Shown piece by piece: positions 36,915-44,823 of a stretch of DNA of 64,000 nucleotides. How positions within the stretch are numbered: the stretch's first letter is position 1; every line of letters begins with the position of its first letter. Position numbers and translations under genes: made by a program. The stretch covers positions 372,001 to 436,000 of the forward strand of contig CAYQOM010000001.1 in NCBI GenBank assembly GCA_964419145.1, given 5' to 3'. Below the pieces are notes generated by a model. That model searched no databases. It was not told the origin of the DNA and saw only the letters and a program-made list of their open reading frames with translations. The DNA comes from UBA2336 sp964419145. GTDB taxonomy: Bacteria > Bacteroidota > Bacteroidia > Cytophagales > Cyclobacteriaceae.

Positions 36915-37027
36915 AGGTCGTTAGGAGGACAGTATGGTGGACAGATTCGCCCATCATTCTCAATAGAATACGGATAGCCATCCTCCAACTCATCTATGAA
37001 AGTAATAGTTAAATTTATATTCGCCAT
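36911..37027 (-). CDS. 38-residue peptide with Cys-Pro tail, copy B
   Basis: The frame begins MANINLTITF, continues IDELEDGYPYSIENDG and ends RICPPYCPPNDL. The second half is almost identical to the C-terminus of the 105-residue protein upstream, while the N-terminal domain is missing. It begins 7 bases after the stop of paralogue A and overlaps the start of paralogue B (GTGA). The near-identical codons in three places and the coupling support translation. It could also be a remnant kept only for coupling. Confidence 0.55.
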   Translation of the reverse strand: MANINLTITFIDELEDGYPYSIENDGRICPPYCPPNDL

Positions 37028-37034
37028 TTCCTAA

Positions 37035-37703
37035 TCAATTTAAGCGTTGAGTTGCGCGAATACTCTTAAGATTAAGCCAGCCGGCATAGGCTAATACCAA
37101 GCAAAAGGCAAAACGAAAGAAATTACGAAATATCCAATAGTCTGCAAACCTATCACTCATCATAGCAACAATGTATTCTCTGAAATAGGATAATACAAAA
37201 GTTCCGGAAAAAAATATAAGCAAAGCAGTATTAATCCAAAACATTGGGAATTTCATCAAATCATCCTGAGGTAATTCACGAAGCAAATAGAAGAAATAAC
37301 CTAAACAAAAAATTATTATCTGCAAATCACGGACAGACCGGATAATAGCATGTGCTGATTTGGGGAAAGTGAGAAATGCGAGAATGTACAAAAGAGTATA
37401 AAACAAAACGGAAAAAATGATCACTTTTCGAAATCCTTGACTGTGTATTACTAAATAAAACAAATAGGATAAAATCATGCACTCAGCTAAAACATAAGCG
37501 TGGCCAATTGTATTCAAGTGTCTGTTCTGAAAAAATATGATAGATGACTCCTGTAAAAGCTGAAAAATAAAACTATTCAATCCATAGAAGCCGAGAACTT
37601 TAATATAATCAGGTCTATCCTTGTAACATCTTAGGCAAATGATTCCTATGATCAGACTCCCTAACCCTTGTGTATAACTTGAAAGATTAAGTAAATAATT
37701 CAC
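37035..37703 (-). CDS. 7-TM protein, paralogue A of the triplicated family
   Basis: The product has 222 residues with membrane helices at about 10-26, 33-52, 67-87, 94-113, 127-144, 156-178 and 192-212. The start is GTG at 37703, directly after the TAA of the upstream small gene with no base between. Loops are short, and the conserved RSVRDLQ and FREY motifs sit at membrane edges. It resembles paralogue C in the middle and paralogue B at both ends, a sign of gene conversion. It is not similar to any enzyme I recognise. Confidence 0.85.
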   Translation of the reverse strand: MNYLLNLSSYTQGLGSLIIGIICLRCYKDRPDYIKVLGFYGLNSFIFQLLQESSIIFFQNRHLNTIGHAYVLAECMILSYLFYLVIHSQGFRKVIIFSVLFYTLLYILAFLTFPKSAHAIIRSVRDLQIIIFCLGYFFYLLRELPQDDLMKFPMFWINTALLIFFSGTFVLSYFREYIVAMMSDRFADYWIFRNFFRFAFCLVLAYAGWLNLKSIRATQRLN

Positions 37704-38021
37704 TTACAAATCATTCGGAGGACAGTATGGCGGACAACCTTGTCCATCATTCTCAATAGAATACGGATCACTATCCTCCAACTCATCTTTAGCCGGCAAC
37801 AGATTGTTTCCATTTGCGTCCGTGCCTACCAAAAACATGGTGAATTCCTTCTTGTCCTCATCATAGGCATTGTACACGCGAATGCCTGCGCAGTTGGTTT
37901 CTTTTAACAGGCGCTGAAACTGCTCGGCAGTAAAATTTACAGAGCTGATTCCTTTACCTTCTTTTCTGAACTTGTCGGCCATCTTTTTGGCCTTGGCTTT
38001 TGAAATTTTCTTGCTCATCAC
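37704..38021 (-). CDS. Small protein with Cys-Pro tail, first gene of the 7-TM/kinase operon
   Basis: The 105-residue protein has a basic N-terminus (MSKKISKAKAKKMADKFRK). A compact alpha/beta domain follows (FTAEQFQRLLKETNCAGIRVYNAYDE and FTMFLVGTDANGNNLLP), and then an acidic tail ending in DGQGCPPYCPPNDL. No signal peptide is visible. The tail is repeated in the two mini-frames downstream, which suggests that the tail matters. The first gene of the operon, it abuts the start of paralogue A. The role is unknown. A signalling adaptor or a peptide precursor is possible. Confidence 0.75.
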   Translation of the reverse strand: MMSKKISKAKAKKMADKFRKEGKGISSVNFTAEQFQRLLKETNCAGIRVYNAYDEDKKEFTMFLVGTDANGNNLLPAKDELEDSDPYSIENDGQGCPPYCPPNDL

Positions 38022-38147
38022 TTTCGGGGTTCGTGTTTGTAACGATTAAAGTACTAAAAAAGGTAATCGCTTTTTACTCCACCCGCAAAAAACTCTTCTG
38101 CAACATCCCGGCAACGCTGTATCTTTAGCGCAAACTTATTATGCACC

Positions 38148-39284
38148 ATGGCACACGGCTCATCCAAACTGACACAAAGCGTTCATGCAGGCTCACCCGG
38201 AGATTCCCTGCATAAAGGAACGGTTAACCCCATATTCCCAGCCTCCGCGTACGACTATGAAGGTACAGAAGAAACGCAGTACCCGCGCTACTTCAACACC
38301 CCCAACCAACGAGCCGTGGCTCAAAAAATGGCGGCCCTCGAAAACGGGGAAGATGCGCTCGTTTTCAGCTCTGGTCTTGCCGCGATCATGACTTCCTTCT
38401 TTGCTTTCCTGAAACAAGGCGATCATGCCGTACTGCAAAATGATCTGTATGGTGGCACCTTCAATGCAGTGGCCGTAGAGTTTCCAAAATTCGGTATCGA
38501 TTATACCTTGGTGGATGGCACCAACTCCGAAGCATTCGAGCAAGCCATTCGACCAAACACGAAAGTGATCTATATTGAAACGCCTTCCAACCCAACGCTT
38601 ACCATTACGGATATCAAAGCCGTTGCGGCTATTGCCAAAAAGCTTAACCTCATCACCATCATCGATAACACGTTTGCCTCTCCGGTTAATCAAAACCCTA
38701 TCGACCTGGGCATTGATGTGGTGACGCATAGCGGAACAAAATACATTGGCGGGCACAGCGATTTGTGTTGCGGTGTGGCCGTGGCTTCAGCCGCACACAT
38801 CAAACAAATCTGGAACAGTGCCTTTCACTTTGGCGGATCGTTGGATGCGCACACGTGTTGGATGGTGGAGCGCAGCTTAAAAACCATTGTACTACGAGTT
38901 CGGCAGCAAAATGAAAATGCATTGAAACTGGCGCAGTGGTTGAAGACGCATAAAAAAATTGGAAACGTTTATTATCCGGGTTTACCTGATCATCCGGGGC
39001 ATGCTATTGCCAAGGAACAAATGCCGGGTGGCTTTGGAGGGATGCTATCTTTTGAAGTACTAGGTGATCCACATGCTTTTATGGATCGATTGAAGTTGAT
39101 CAAGCGCGCGTTGAGTTTGGGCGGAGTGGAGAGTACCATTTGCTCACCGGTAAAAACATCGCATGTTAAAATGAGTGCGGAAGAGCGTGCCAAGATTAAC
39201 GTAACGGATAACCTGGTGAGATTCTCGGTTGGCATTGAAGAGGTGGGGGATTTGATTCAAGATTTGGATCAGGCGCTATCATAA
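38148..39284 (+). CDS. Cys/Met metabolism PLP enzyme (cystathionine gamma-synthase or beta/gamma-lyase)
   Basis: This fold-type I PLP enzyme has 378 residues. The Schiff-base Lys is K198 in HSGTKYIGGHSD. Other family marks are the SSGLAAI turn, IYIETPSNPT, IIDNTFASP and the C-terminal RFSVGIEEVGDLIQDL. The family includes synthases and lyases that cannot be told apart safely by eye. The lack of a substrate-specific neighbour leaves cystathionine gamma-synthase, cystathionine beta-lyase or methionine gamma-lyase open. It is monocistronic and convergent with the 6-phosphogluconate dehydrogenase gene. Confidence 0.93.
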   Translation: MAHGSSKLTQSVHAGSPGDSLHKGTVNPIFPASAYDYEGTEETQYPRYFNTPNQRAVAQKMAALENGEDALVFSSGLAAIMTSFFAFLKQGDHAVLQNDLYGGTFNAVAVEFPKFGIDYTLVDGTNSEAFEQAIRPNTKVIYIETPSNPTLTITDIKAVAAIAKKLNLITIIDNTFASPVNQNPIDLGIDVVTHSGTKYIGGHSDLCCGVAVASAAHIKQIWNSAFHFGGSLDAHTCWMVERSLKTIVLRVRQQNENALKLAQWLKTHKKIGNVYYPGLPDHPGHAIAKEQMPGGFGGMLSFEVLGDPHAFMDRLKLIKRALSLGGVESTICSPVKTSHVKMSAEERAKINVTDNLVRFSVGIEEVGDLIQDLDQALS

Positions 39285-39322
39285 TCATACACCAAAATCC
39301 AAAAACTGAAAACTGTTCATCA

Positions 39323-39418
39323 CCTCAGCGGCCCTCTGCGATCTTCTCAGCGCACTGTGGTTTAAAGAATTTACAATTACCGCGGAGATCGCGGAGTGTG
39401 CGCAGAGATGCGCGGAGG
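39323..39418. repeat. Inverted intergenic repeat of the CGCGGAG type
   Basis: Two related arms (39323-39361 inverted and 39379-39418), each built of GCGGAG/GCAGAG units, face each other between two convergent gene ends. A similar structure lies at 43073-43133. Such elements recur in Bacteroidota genomes, often as transcript ends. Confidence 0.7.
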
Positions 39419-39468
39419 GTTGAGAATTTCTTTTTGCCTTCGTGTTTAACGCGTTTTTCAAATCGCTC

Positions 39469-40365
39469 TTACTTACGCTCCACCCCATGCCCACCAAACT
39501 CATTGCGCAAGGCGGCTACCAGTTTACCGGAAAGGGTATCATCTGTTTGGGTGCGGTAACGCATCAGCAACGAAAGGGTAATCACCGGTAGCGACACACC
39601 CATATCCAGTGCACTTTCCACCGCCCACTTGCCTTCGCCTGAAGAATGTGCCACACCTTTAATTGATTCCAGGTTTTTATCTTTTTCCAACGCCCGCTGT
39701 GATAACTCCATTAACCAACTGCGTACCACCGAGCCATGATTCCACACACGGGCAACAGAAGCCAGGTCCAGATCAGGATTGAATTTGTTCATCAACTCAA
39801 AGCCTTCGCCTATTGCCTGCATCATGCCGTACTCAATGCCGTTGTGTACCATCTTTACAAAATGTCCACTGCCGATGGGGCCGCAATACAGGTATCCGTT
39901 TTCAACCGATATGGATTTAAACAAAGGCTCACAATAACTAAACACATCAGGTGCTCCGCCAATCATGGTACACACACCATGCAACGCGCCATCAACTCCT
40001 CCGCTGGTTCCACAGTCGAGTAAATGAATGCCAATTTTTTCCAGTTCCCGTCCCCGGGTTTGTGTGTCTTTGTAATTTGAATTGCCCCCGTCAATGATCA
40101 CATCGCCCGGCCGAAGGTATTGCGATAGGTTATTGATGATGATGTCAACCGTTTTCCCGGCCGGCACCATAATCCAGATTACCTTTCGCGCAGGTAAGTT
40201 GTGCACCATCTCTTCAAGCGAAGAACACGTTGACACACCATCGCCTTTGAGCCGTTCCAAAGCAGCCGGACTGGTGTCGTACCCATATACTTTATGGTTG
40301 TTACGCGTAAAGTTGAGGGCAAGGTTGTGGCCCATTTTACCTAAGCCGATGAGTCCGAGTTGCAT
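39469..40365 (-). CDS. gnd: 6-phosphogluconate dehydrogenase, decarboxylating (short form)
   Basis: The enzyme oxidises 6-phosphogluconate to ribulose 5-phosphate and CO2. The 298-residue protein is the short (GndA/YqeC-like) type. It has a Rossmann start MQLGLIGLGKMGHN, then IIDGGNSNYKDT, CGTSGGVDGALHG (substrate binding) and HFVKMVHNGIEYG with the catalytic Lys and Asn. Its partner gluconokinase is encoded just upstream in the same direction, giving a two-step route from gluconate into the pentose phosphate pathway. Confidence 0.95.
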   Translation of the reverse strand: MQLGLIGLGKMGHNLALNFTRNNHKVYGYDTSPAALERLKGDGVSTCSSLEEMVHNLPARKVIWIMVPAGKTVDIIINNLSQYLRPGDVIIDGGNSNYKDTQTRGRELEKIGIHLLDCGTSGGVDGALHGVCTMIGGAPDVFSYCEPLFKSISVENGYLYCGPIGSGHFVKMVHNGIEYGMMQAIGEGFELMNKFNPDLDLASVARVWNHGSVVRSWLMELSQRALEKDKNLESIKGVAHSSGEGKWAVESALDMGVSLPVITLSLLMRYRTQTDDTLSGKLVAALRNEFGGHGVERK

Positions 40366-40419
40366 GCGAACAGGGTTTGATGAACGCTAAAATTAAAACA
40401 TTCTTGCTTAAACCCCGAC

Positions 40420-41883
40420 TCATGACCGGAACGATTGACCCAATACCTGCAATTTTTTGAATTGCTCCAGTTGGATTTTGTATTGTTGATGAATGGTCTC
40501 GTTCGGAAATAGGGTTGTAGACTGTATCGCATTATAATGAGTGGGAACATGGAGGGCACTGAAACCCAACAAGGCCGCTCCCCATGCCGAGGCATCTTCG
40601 CGCTGAGGAACATGAACCGGCTTCCCGAAAACATCCGCCACAAGTTGTAACCACTTGTGTGAACGCACAAAACCTCCACTTGCTACAATGTGCTCATATG
40701 CACCGCTGCTTTTTTCAATCAATGTGGCAATGTCGTAAAGCGCAAAAACGATACCTTCCAGCAAGGCACGCATAACATGTTCCTGTCGATGTTGTTGGTG
40801 CATCCCCAAAAAAATCCCGGATGCATCCGGATCATAAATTGGAGCACGCTCTCCATAGATATAAGGAAGAAAAAGAAGTCCGTTTGCACCCGGAGGTGCT
40901 GCGAAAGCACTTTCAATAAATTTTTCTGTGCTGATTGTTTCGTTCAAAAAACTTTTTTGAAACCAATCGATCAGTACGGCTCCATTGTTGGTAGCGCCTC
41001 CCTCAATTACAGTGTCTTCATCGAGCAGGTATCGGAACACGAGCGGGTTATACTTGTCATTCTTTTCTCTTACCACTCTTCTTACCGCCCCACTTGTGCC
41101 GATGGTGAGGGAAAGCGCATTTGAATCCATCGCTCCGCTGCCTAATTGCGCCAGGCAGCCATCACTGGATCCGATTATTACTGGAACCGCTGAAGACAAT
41201 CCCAACTCAACCAACAATGCCTTGTTAGAAATACTACGATGATGATAAACTGAAACGGGTGCTGATAATTTATCGCTTTTAATACCAGCCAATTCAAGAG
41301 CCGGACCAAACCATGATTTCATTTCTCTATCGAACAATCCGGTTGCGGATGCCATGCCATAATCCACTTCATAGCACTGAAAAAATCTGAACCAGATGTA
41401 TTCTTTAATACCAATGAACTTATGCGCGCGCTTAATTATTTCGGGGTGATGCTTTTGCCACCACATTATTTTACACAATGGCGACATGGGATGAACAGGG
41501 GTTCCGGTTCGGGCAAGTTGATCAACGAGTTGTTTGTTCTTGCGAACGCTGTTACGCTCATCTTTACTTCGCAGGTCAGACCAGATAATCAACGGGGTAA
41601 GCGGATCGCCCTTTTCATCAACGGCCATCACGCTGTGCATAGCACTACTAAAACTGATAAACGAAATACGCTTTTTGATTTCAGTCGGGCAGGATTGAAT
41701 TATCCGACAAACGTCACTATAAATTTTCTCCTGATCCTGCTCTGAAAAACCTGCTTGAGGATGATGCGTTACGCAGGGCAATTGGTTTGAAAATAATTCC
41801 CTGCCTTCAGCATCAACAACAAGTGCTTTAATGTTGCTGGTGCCGATGTCGATGGCCAGGCCGATTGAAGAATGACTGCGCAA
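40420..41883 (-). CDS. gntK: FGGY-family carbohydrate kinase, probably gluconokinase
   Basis: The 487-residue protein has the FGGY kinase fold: ATP-site GLAIDIGTSNIKALVVD at the start, the substrate-site IIWSDLRSKDE, and VASGGFVRSHKWLQLVADVFGKPV near the end. The family covers xylulose, glycerol and gluconate kinases. Gluconate is chosen because the next gene is 6-phosphogluconate dehydrogenase. The GntK (FGGY) type is distinct from the small P-loop gluconokinases. It lies 54 bases upstream of gnd. Confidence 0.88.
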   Translation of the reverse strand: MRSHSSIGLAIDIGTSNIKALVVDAEGRELFSNQLPCVTHHPQAGFSEQDQEKIYSDVCRIIQSCPTEIKKRISFISFSSAMHSVMAVDEKGDPLTPLIIWSDLRSKDERNSVRKNKQLVDQLARTGTPVHPMSPLCKIMWWQKHHPEIIKRAHKFIGIKEYIWFRFFQCYEVDYGMASATGLFDREMKSWFGPALELAGIKSDKLSAPVSVYHHRSISNKALLVELGLSSAVPVIIGSSDGCLAQLGSGAMDSNALSLTIGTSGAVRRVVREKNDKYNPLVFRYLLDEDTVIEGGATNNGAVLIDWFQKSFLNETISTEKFIESAFAAPPGANGLLFLPYIYGERAPIYDPDASGIFLGMHQQHRQEHVMRALLEGIVFALYDIATLIEKSSGAYEHIVASGGFVRSHKWLQLVADVFGKPVHVPQREDASAWGAALLGFSALHVPTHYNAIQSTTLFPNETIHQQYKIQLEQFKKLQVLGQSFRS

Positions 41884-41896
41884 GTAAGCAGAATAC

Positions 41897-42412
41897 TTAT
41901 TCCACCTCTACAATCATTTCAATCTCCACCGATATGTTGGAGGGTAACGCGTACATGCCTACGGCTGAACGGGCATGCTTCCCCTTTTCGCCAAACACGG
42001 CCACCATTAAATCAGAAAAACCATTGATCACTTTGGGTTGGTCTTTGAAATCTTCCGTGCAGTTAACCATACCCAGCACTTTTACAATGCGTTTTACTTT
42101 ACTCAAATCACCAACTTCTGATTTTAAAGTCGACAATAGCGCAATGCCGGTTTGTCGTGCGGCATCATACCCCTGCTCAATCGTTAAATCCTTGCCCACT
42201 TTTCCCTGAATGTTGGTACCGTCTGCTCGCGTTGGGCCGTGACCGGCCAAGAAAATCAAATTACCGGTGCGGACCGCCCGAACATAATTGGCCATGGGCG
42301 CAGCCGGCTTAAACAATTCGATATTTAGCTCTTTAAGTTTTGCCTCAGGTGTTTGGGCAAACACAGAACCGGAAAGCAGAACAAGGCAAAAGAGAAAGGT
42401 ATACTTTTTCAT
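41897..42412 (-). CDS. Exported RidA/YjgF-family protein (second copy)
   Basis: The product has 171 residues with a clear signal peptide (MKKYTFLFCLVLLSGSVFAQ), followed by a RidA/YjgF-like core (YVRAVRTGNLIFLAGHGP and HARSAVGMYALPSNISVEIEMI). It lacks the length and location of housekeeping RidA. A function in the periplasm is predicted, but the substrate is unknown. It ends 13 bases before the gluconokinase gene and may share its transcript. It is not closely related to the copy at 32608. Confidence 0.85.
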   Translation of the reverse strand: MKKYTFLFCLVLLSGSVFAQTPEAKLKELNIELFKPAAPMANYVRAVRTGNLIFLAGHGPTRADGTNIQGKVGKDLTIEQGYDAARQTGIALLSTLKSEVGDLSKVKRIVKVLGMVNCTEDFKDQPKVINGFSDLMVAVFGEKGKHARSAVGMYALPSNISVEIEMIVEVE

Positions 42413-42496
42413 AACGATTTATTTACATGTAATTTGGTACTGACACAGGGTTGTCACTCCATTAAACTTACTTTGTTCTGCTAACAATCACAACTT

Positions 42497-43069
42497 ATGC
42501 CTGCAAAAGAAAAGACGCGTTGCCCCTGGTGCCTGAAATTCGATCAATACGTTGAATACCATGATACAGAATGGGGCGTTCCGGTACACGATGACCGCAC
42601 CCATTTTGAATTTTTAATCCTGGAAGGCGCTCAGGCCGGTTTAAGCTGGGAGATTATTCTTAAAAAACGCGAGGGTTATCGAAAGGCATTTGCCGACTTT
42701 GATCCGGAGAAAGTTGCCCGCTTTACGGAAAAGCGATTGGAGAAACTTTTACTTGACCCGGGCATTGTACGCAACCGACTGAAAGTGTACGCGGCTGTTA
42801 ATAATGCCAAACGTTTTCTGGAGGTTCAGAAAGAATTTGGGAGCTTCAATAATTATATCTGGAGTTTCGTGAATGGTAAACCGATTGTAAACAAATGGAG
42901 AACCATGAAACAGATCCCAGCTACCTCAAAAAAATCGGATGCGCTGAGTAAAGATTTGCTGAAGCGTGGATTTAAGTTTGTGGGCAGCACGGTAATCTAT
43001 GCACACATGCAGGCCTGCGGACTGGTGAACGATCACCTGGTGGATTGCTTTCGCTACAGGCAGGTATAA
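42497..43069 (+). CDS. tag: DNA-3-methyladenine glycosylase I
   Basis: The enzyme removes 3-methyladenine from alkylated DNA. The 190-residue protein has the Tag family marks RCPWC at the start (a zinc-ligand Cys), YHDTEWGVPVHDDR, the substrate-pocket LEGAQAGLSWEIIL, and the C-terminal GSTVIYAHMQACGLVNDH with the other zinc ligands. Length and motif order are standard. The gene is divergent from the RidA gene and convergent with the M28 peptidase gene. Confidence 0.96.
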   Translation: MPAKEKTRCPWCLKFDQYVEYHDTEWGVPVHDDRTHFEFLILEGAQAGLSWEIILKKREGYRKAFADFDPEKVARFTEKRLEKLLLDPGIVRNRLKVYAAVNNAKRFLEVQKEFGSFNNYIWSFVNGKPIVNKWRTMKQIPATSKKSDALSKDLLKRGFKFVGSTVIYAHMQACGLVNDHLVDCFRYRQV

Positions 43070-43072
43070 AAA

Positions 43073-43133
43073 CTTTGCGCCTTCACATCGTTGCGGTTGA
43101 AAGATTTCACCGCAAAGACGCGAAGGCGCAAAG
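43073..43133. repeat. Inverted repeat of the ACCGCAAAGACGCGAAGG type
   Basis: Arms 43073-43098 and 43108-43133 match at 22 of 26 positions around a 9-base loop. The element fills the space between the convergent tag and peptidase genes. It belongs to the same kind as the element at 39323 and probably ends both transcripts. Confidence 0.75.
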
Positions 43134-43139
43134 CGTTAA

Positions 43140-44702
43140 TCAATCCTTTCTTGGAAACAACTCATCGCGGTTAGCGGCCAGCCACGCAAACGCGGCTGTC
43201 ATCACTGCGTTGTGTTTCAAATCATCTTCAATAGCCTTATCGTACAAGTCCATGCTGGTATGGTGTGTACGGGTGCTGTACTCAATCGGGTCCTGAATGA
43301 ACTGGAACCCCGGTAAGTTGATGCCGTCAAATGCCAGGTGATCGGTGCCACCCGTGTTACGCAACGTCAGTGTAGAGGCGCCTAATTTCTCAAACGGCTT
43401 CAGCCACTCGCGAAACACTACACGCGCTTTTTCATTGCCTTGCATGTACACACCGCGGTATTTACCGGTGCCGTTATCCATGTTAAAGTAAACGGAGAAT
43501 TTTTCTGCTCCTGGTTTGTAAGCTATGTTTTCACCATCACGAACACCATACACACGTTTCACATAATTACGTGAACCGATCAATCCCTGCTCCTCACCTC
43601 CCCACAGGCCAATGCGAATGGTTCTTCTTGGGCTAATTCCCAACGATTTAATGATGCGCATCGCTTCCATCATTACGGCTGAACCAGAAGCATTATCCGT
43701 AGTACCCGTTCCGCTGTGCCACGAATCCAGGTGGGCACCAATCATCACCACCTCATCTTTCAAATCCGTACCCGGAATTTCAGCCATCACATTAAAACCT
43801 TTTTCATTTGGTGTAAACTCTGTTTCAAGTGCCATCTCGAGTTTCACGGGGATGCCTTGCTGAATCTGACGTACCATGCGGTTATAATGCTCAGCCGAAA
43901 CCACTACTTGTGGTAAAATCTTAGGTGCATTTGCGCTGCGTGATTGCAAGCGTCCTTCAAACGGAGCTTCAGGTGGATAAGGAACCGTTGCTGCTGAAAC
44001 GACAACCGTACCATCTTCCAAACGAGCACTTGAACTGGCCTCTAATACGGCAAGCGCACCTTCCTTCATACACATATCCCACTTCTTGAATGCCAACCGC
44101 TGCGGTTCTGTTGGTGCAAAAAATCTCCTGCCACGAAATGCTTCAGTTGGGCCTGAGTTAGCCATGTCCAACAAATCCTTCTCTTCCCACCTGCGGGCAT
44201 CGGGTTCAAAACCGGGTTTCACCGGAGTGGGCAAGCTGAACAACACAATTTTTCCTTTCAACTTTCCTTTATACTTCTCCAGGTCTTCTTCTTTTTGAAT
44301 ATCCAGGTAAACAGCTTCTGCCTGAACGTTACCTTTTATCCCAGGTGTCCATGCTTTCGGGAATGCAATCACCGGAAAGTAAACCGGTGCCGTAGCATGC
44401 AAGCTGAATTTTTTCAGGTACCAGCCTCTGCCGAAGTCTTCATCCCAATAGTCAAAGTGGGCATTTTGCAAACCCCATTTTTCCAACTCAGCCTTGGCAT
44501 AATTTGCCGCGCTTTTATAACCGGGTGAATTGGTTAAGCGAGGGCCATGCACATCGGTAAGCATACCGAGTATGTTCATGACCTGTGAATTTTCAAAGCC
44601 TTCTTTTTTAATGCGTGATACCATTGCGGTATCTACTTTCTCCTGCGCCACGGAAGGCAGTACCAGCAACAGGATAAGCAATGCGTTAAGTAGAATCCTC
44701 AT
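43140..44702 (-). CDS. Exported M28-family metallopeptidase
   Basis: The 520-residue protein has a signal peptide (MRILLNALLILLLVLPSVAQ) and a protease-associated domain in the first half. An M28 peptidase domain follows. The di-zinc site is visible as His in IGAHLDSWHSGTGTTDNASG, Asp in the same string and Glu-Glu in WGGEEQGLIGS. A further His lies near GTDHLAFDGIN. M28 enzymes are aminopeptidases or carboxypeptidase Q-like dipeptidases, and the specificity is open. It probably degrades peptides outside the cytoplasm. Confidence 0.94.
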   Translation of the reverse strand: MRILLNALLILLLVLPSVAQEKVDTAMVSRIKKEGFENSQVMNILGMLTDVHGPRLTNSPGYKSAANYAKAELEKWGLQNAHFDYWDEDFGRGWYLKKFSLHATAPVYFPVIAFPKAWTPGIKGNVQAEAVYLDIQKEEDLEKYKGKLKGKIVLFSLPTPVKPGFEPDARRWEEKDLLDMANSGPTEAFRGRRFFAPTEPQRLAFKKWDMCMKEGALAVLEASSSARLEDGTVVVSAATVPYPPEAPFEGRLQSRSANAPKILPQVVVSAEHYNRMVRQIQQGIPVKLEMALETEFTPNEKGFNVMAEIPGTDLKDEVVMIGAHLDSWHSGTGTTDNASGSAVMMEAMRIIKSLGISPRRTIRIGLWGGEEQGLIGSRNYVKRVYGVRDGENIAYKPGAEKFSVYFNMDNGTGKYRGVYMQGNEKARVVFREWLKPFEKLGASTLTLRNTGGTDHLAFDGINLPGFQFIQDPIEYSTRTHHTSMDLYDKAIEDDLKHNAVMTAAFAWLAANRDELFPRKD

Positions 44703-44792
44703 AGTTAAAGATTTAAAATTTTGGTTGGTTAAAAATAGGGAAAGCCCGACAGAACAAACCTACCGCAGGTGGAAATATTGAGGTGTAAAAAA

Positions 44793-44814
44793 AAGGGGCA
44801 TCTAGTAGCCCCTT
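44793..44814 (-). terminator. Intrinsic terminator of the AsmA gene
   Basis: The stem AAGGGGC/GCCCCTT (7 bp, 8-base loop) is followed on the minus strand by a run of T's. It lies 10 bases after the AsmA gene stop. Confidence 0.85.
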
Positions 44815-44823
44815 GAATTGAAA

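Noticed and set aside
35441..38021. Lantibiotic or RiPP cluster
   Set aside because: The Cys-Pro tails look like cores, but no modification enzyme, protease or ABC exporter is nearby, and the upstream small protein lacks a typical leader cut site.
38120..38127. TATCTTTA as -7 box of the transsulfuration gene
   Set aside because: One mismatch to TAnnTTTG and no TTG upstream. Kept out as too weak.
39285..39503. 72-residue frame between the transsulfuration enzyme and gnd
   Set aside because: It lies over the intergenic inverted repeat and the end of gnd and has low-complexity content.
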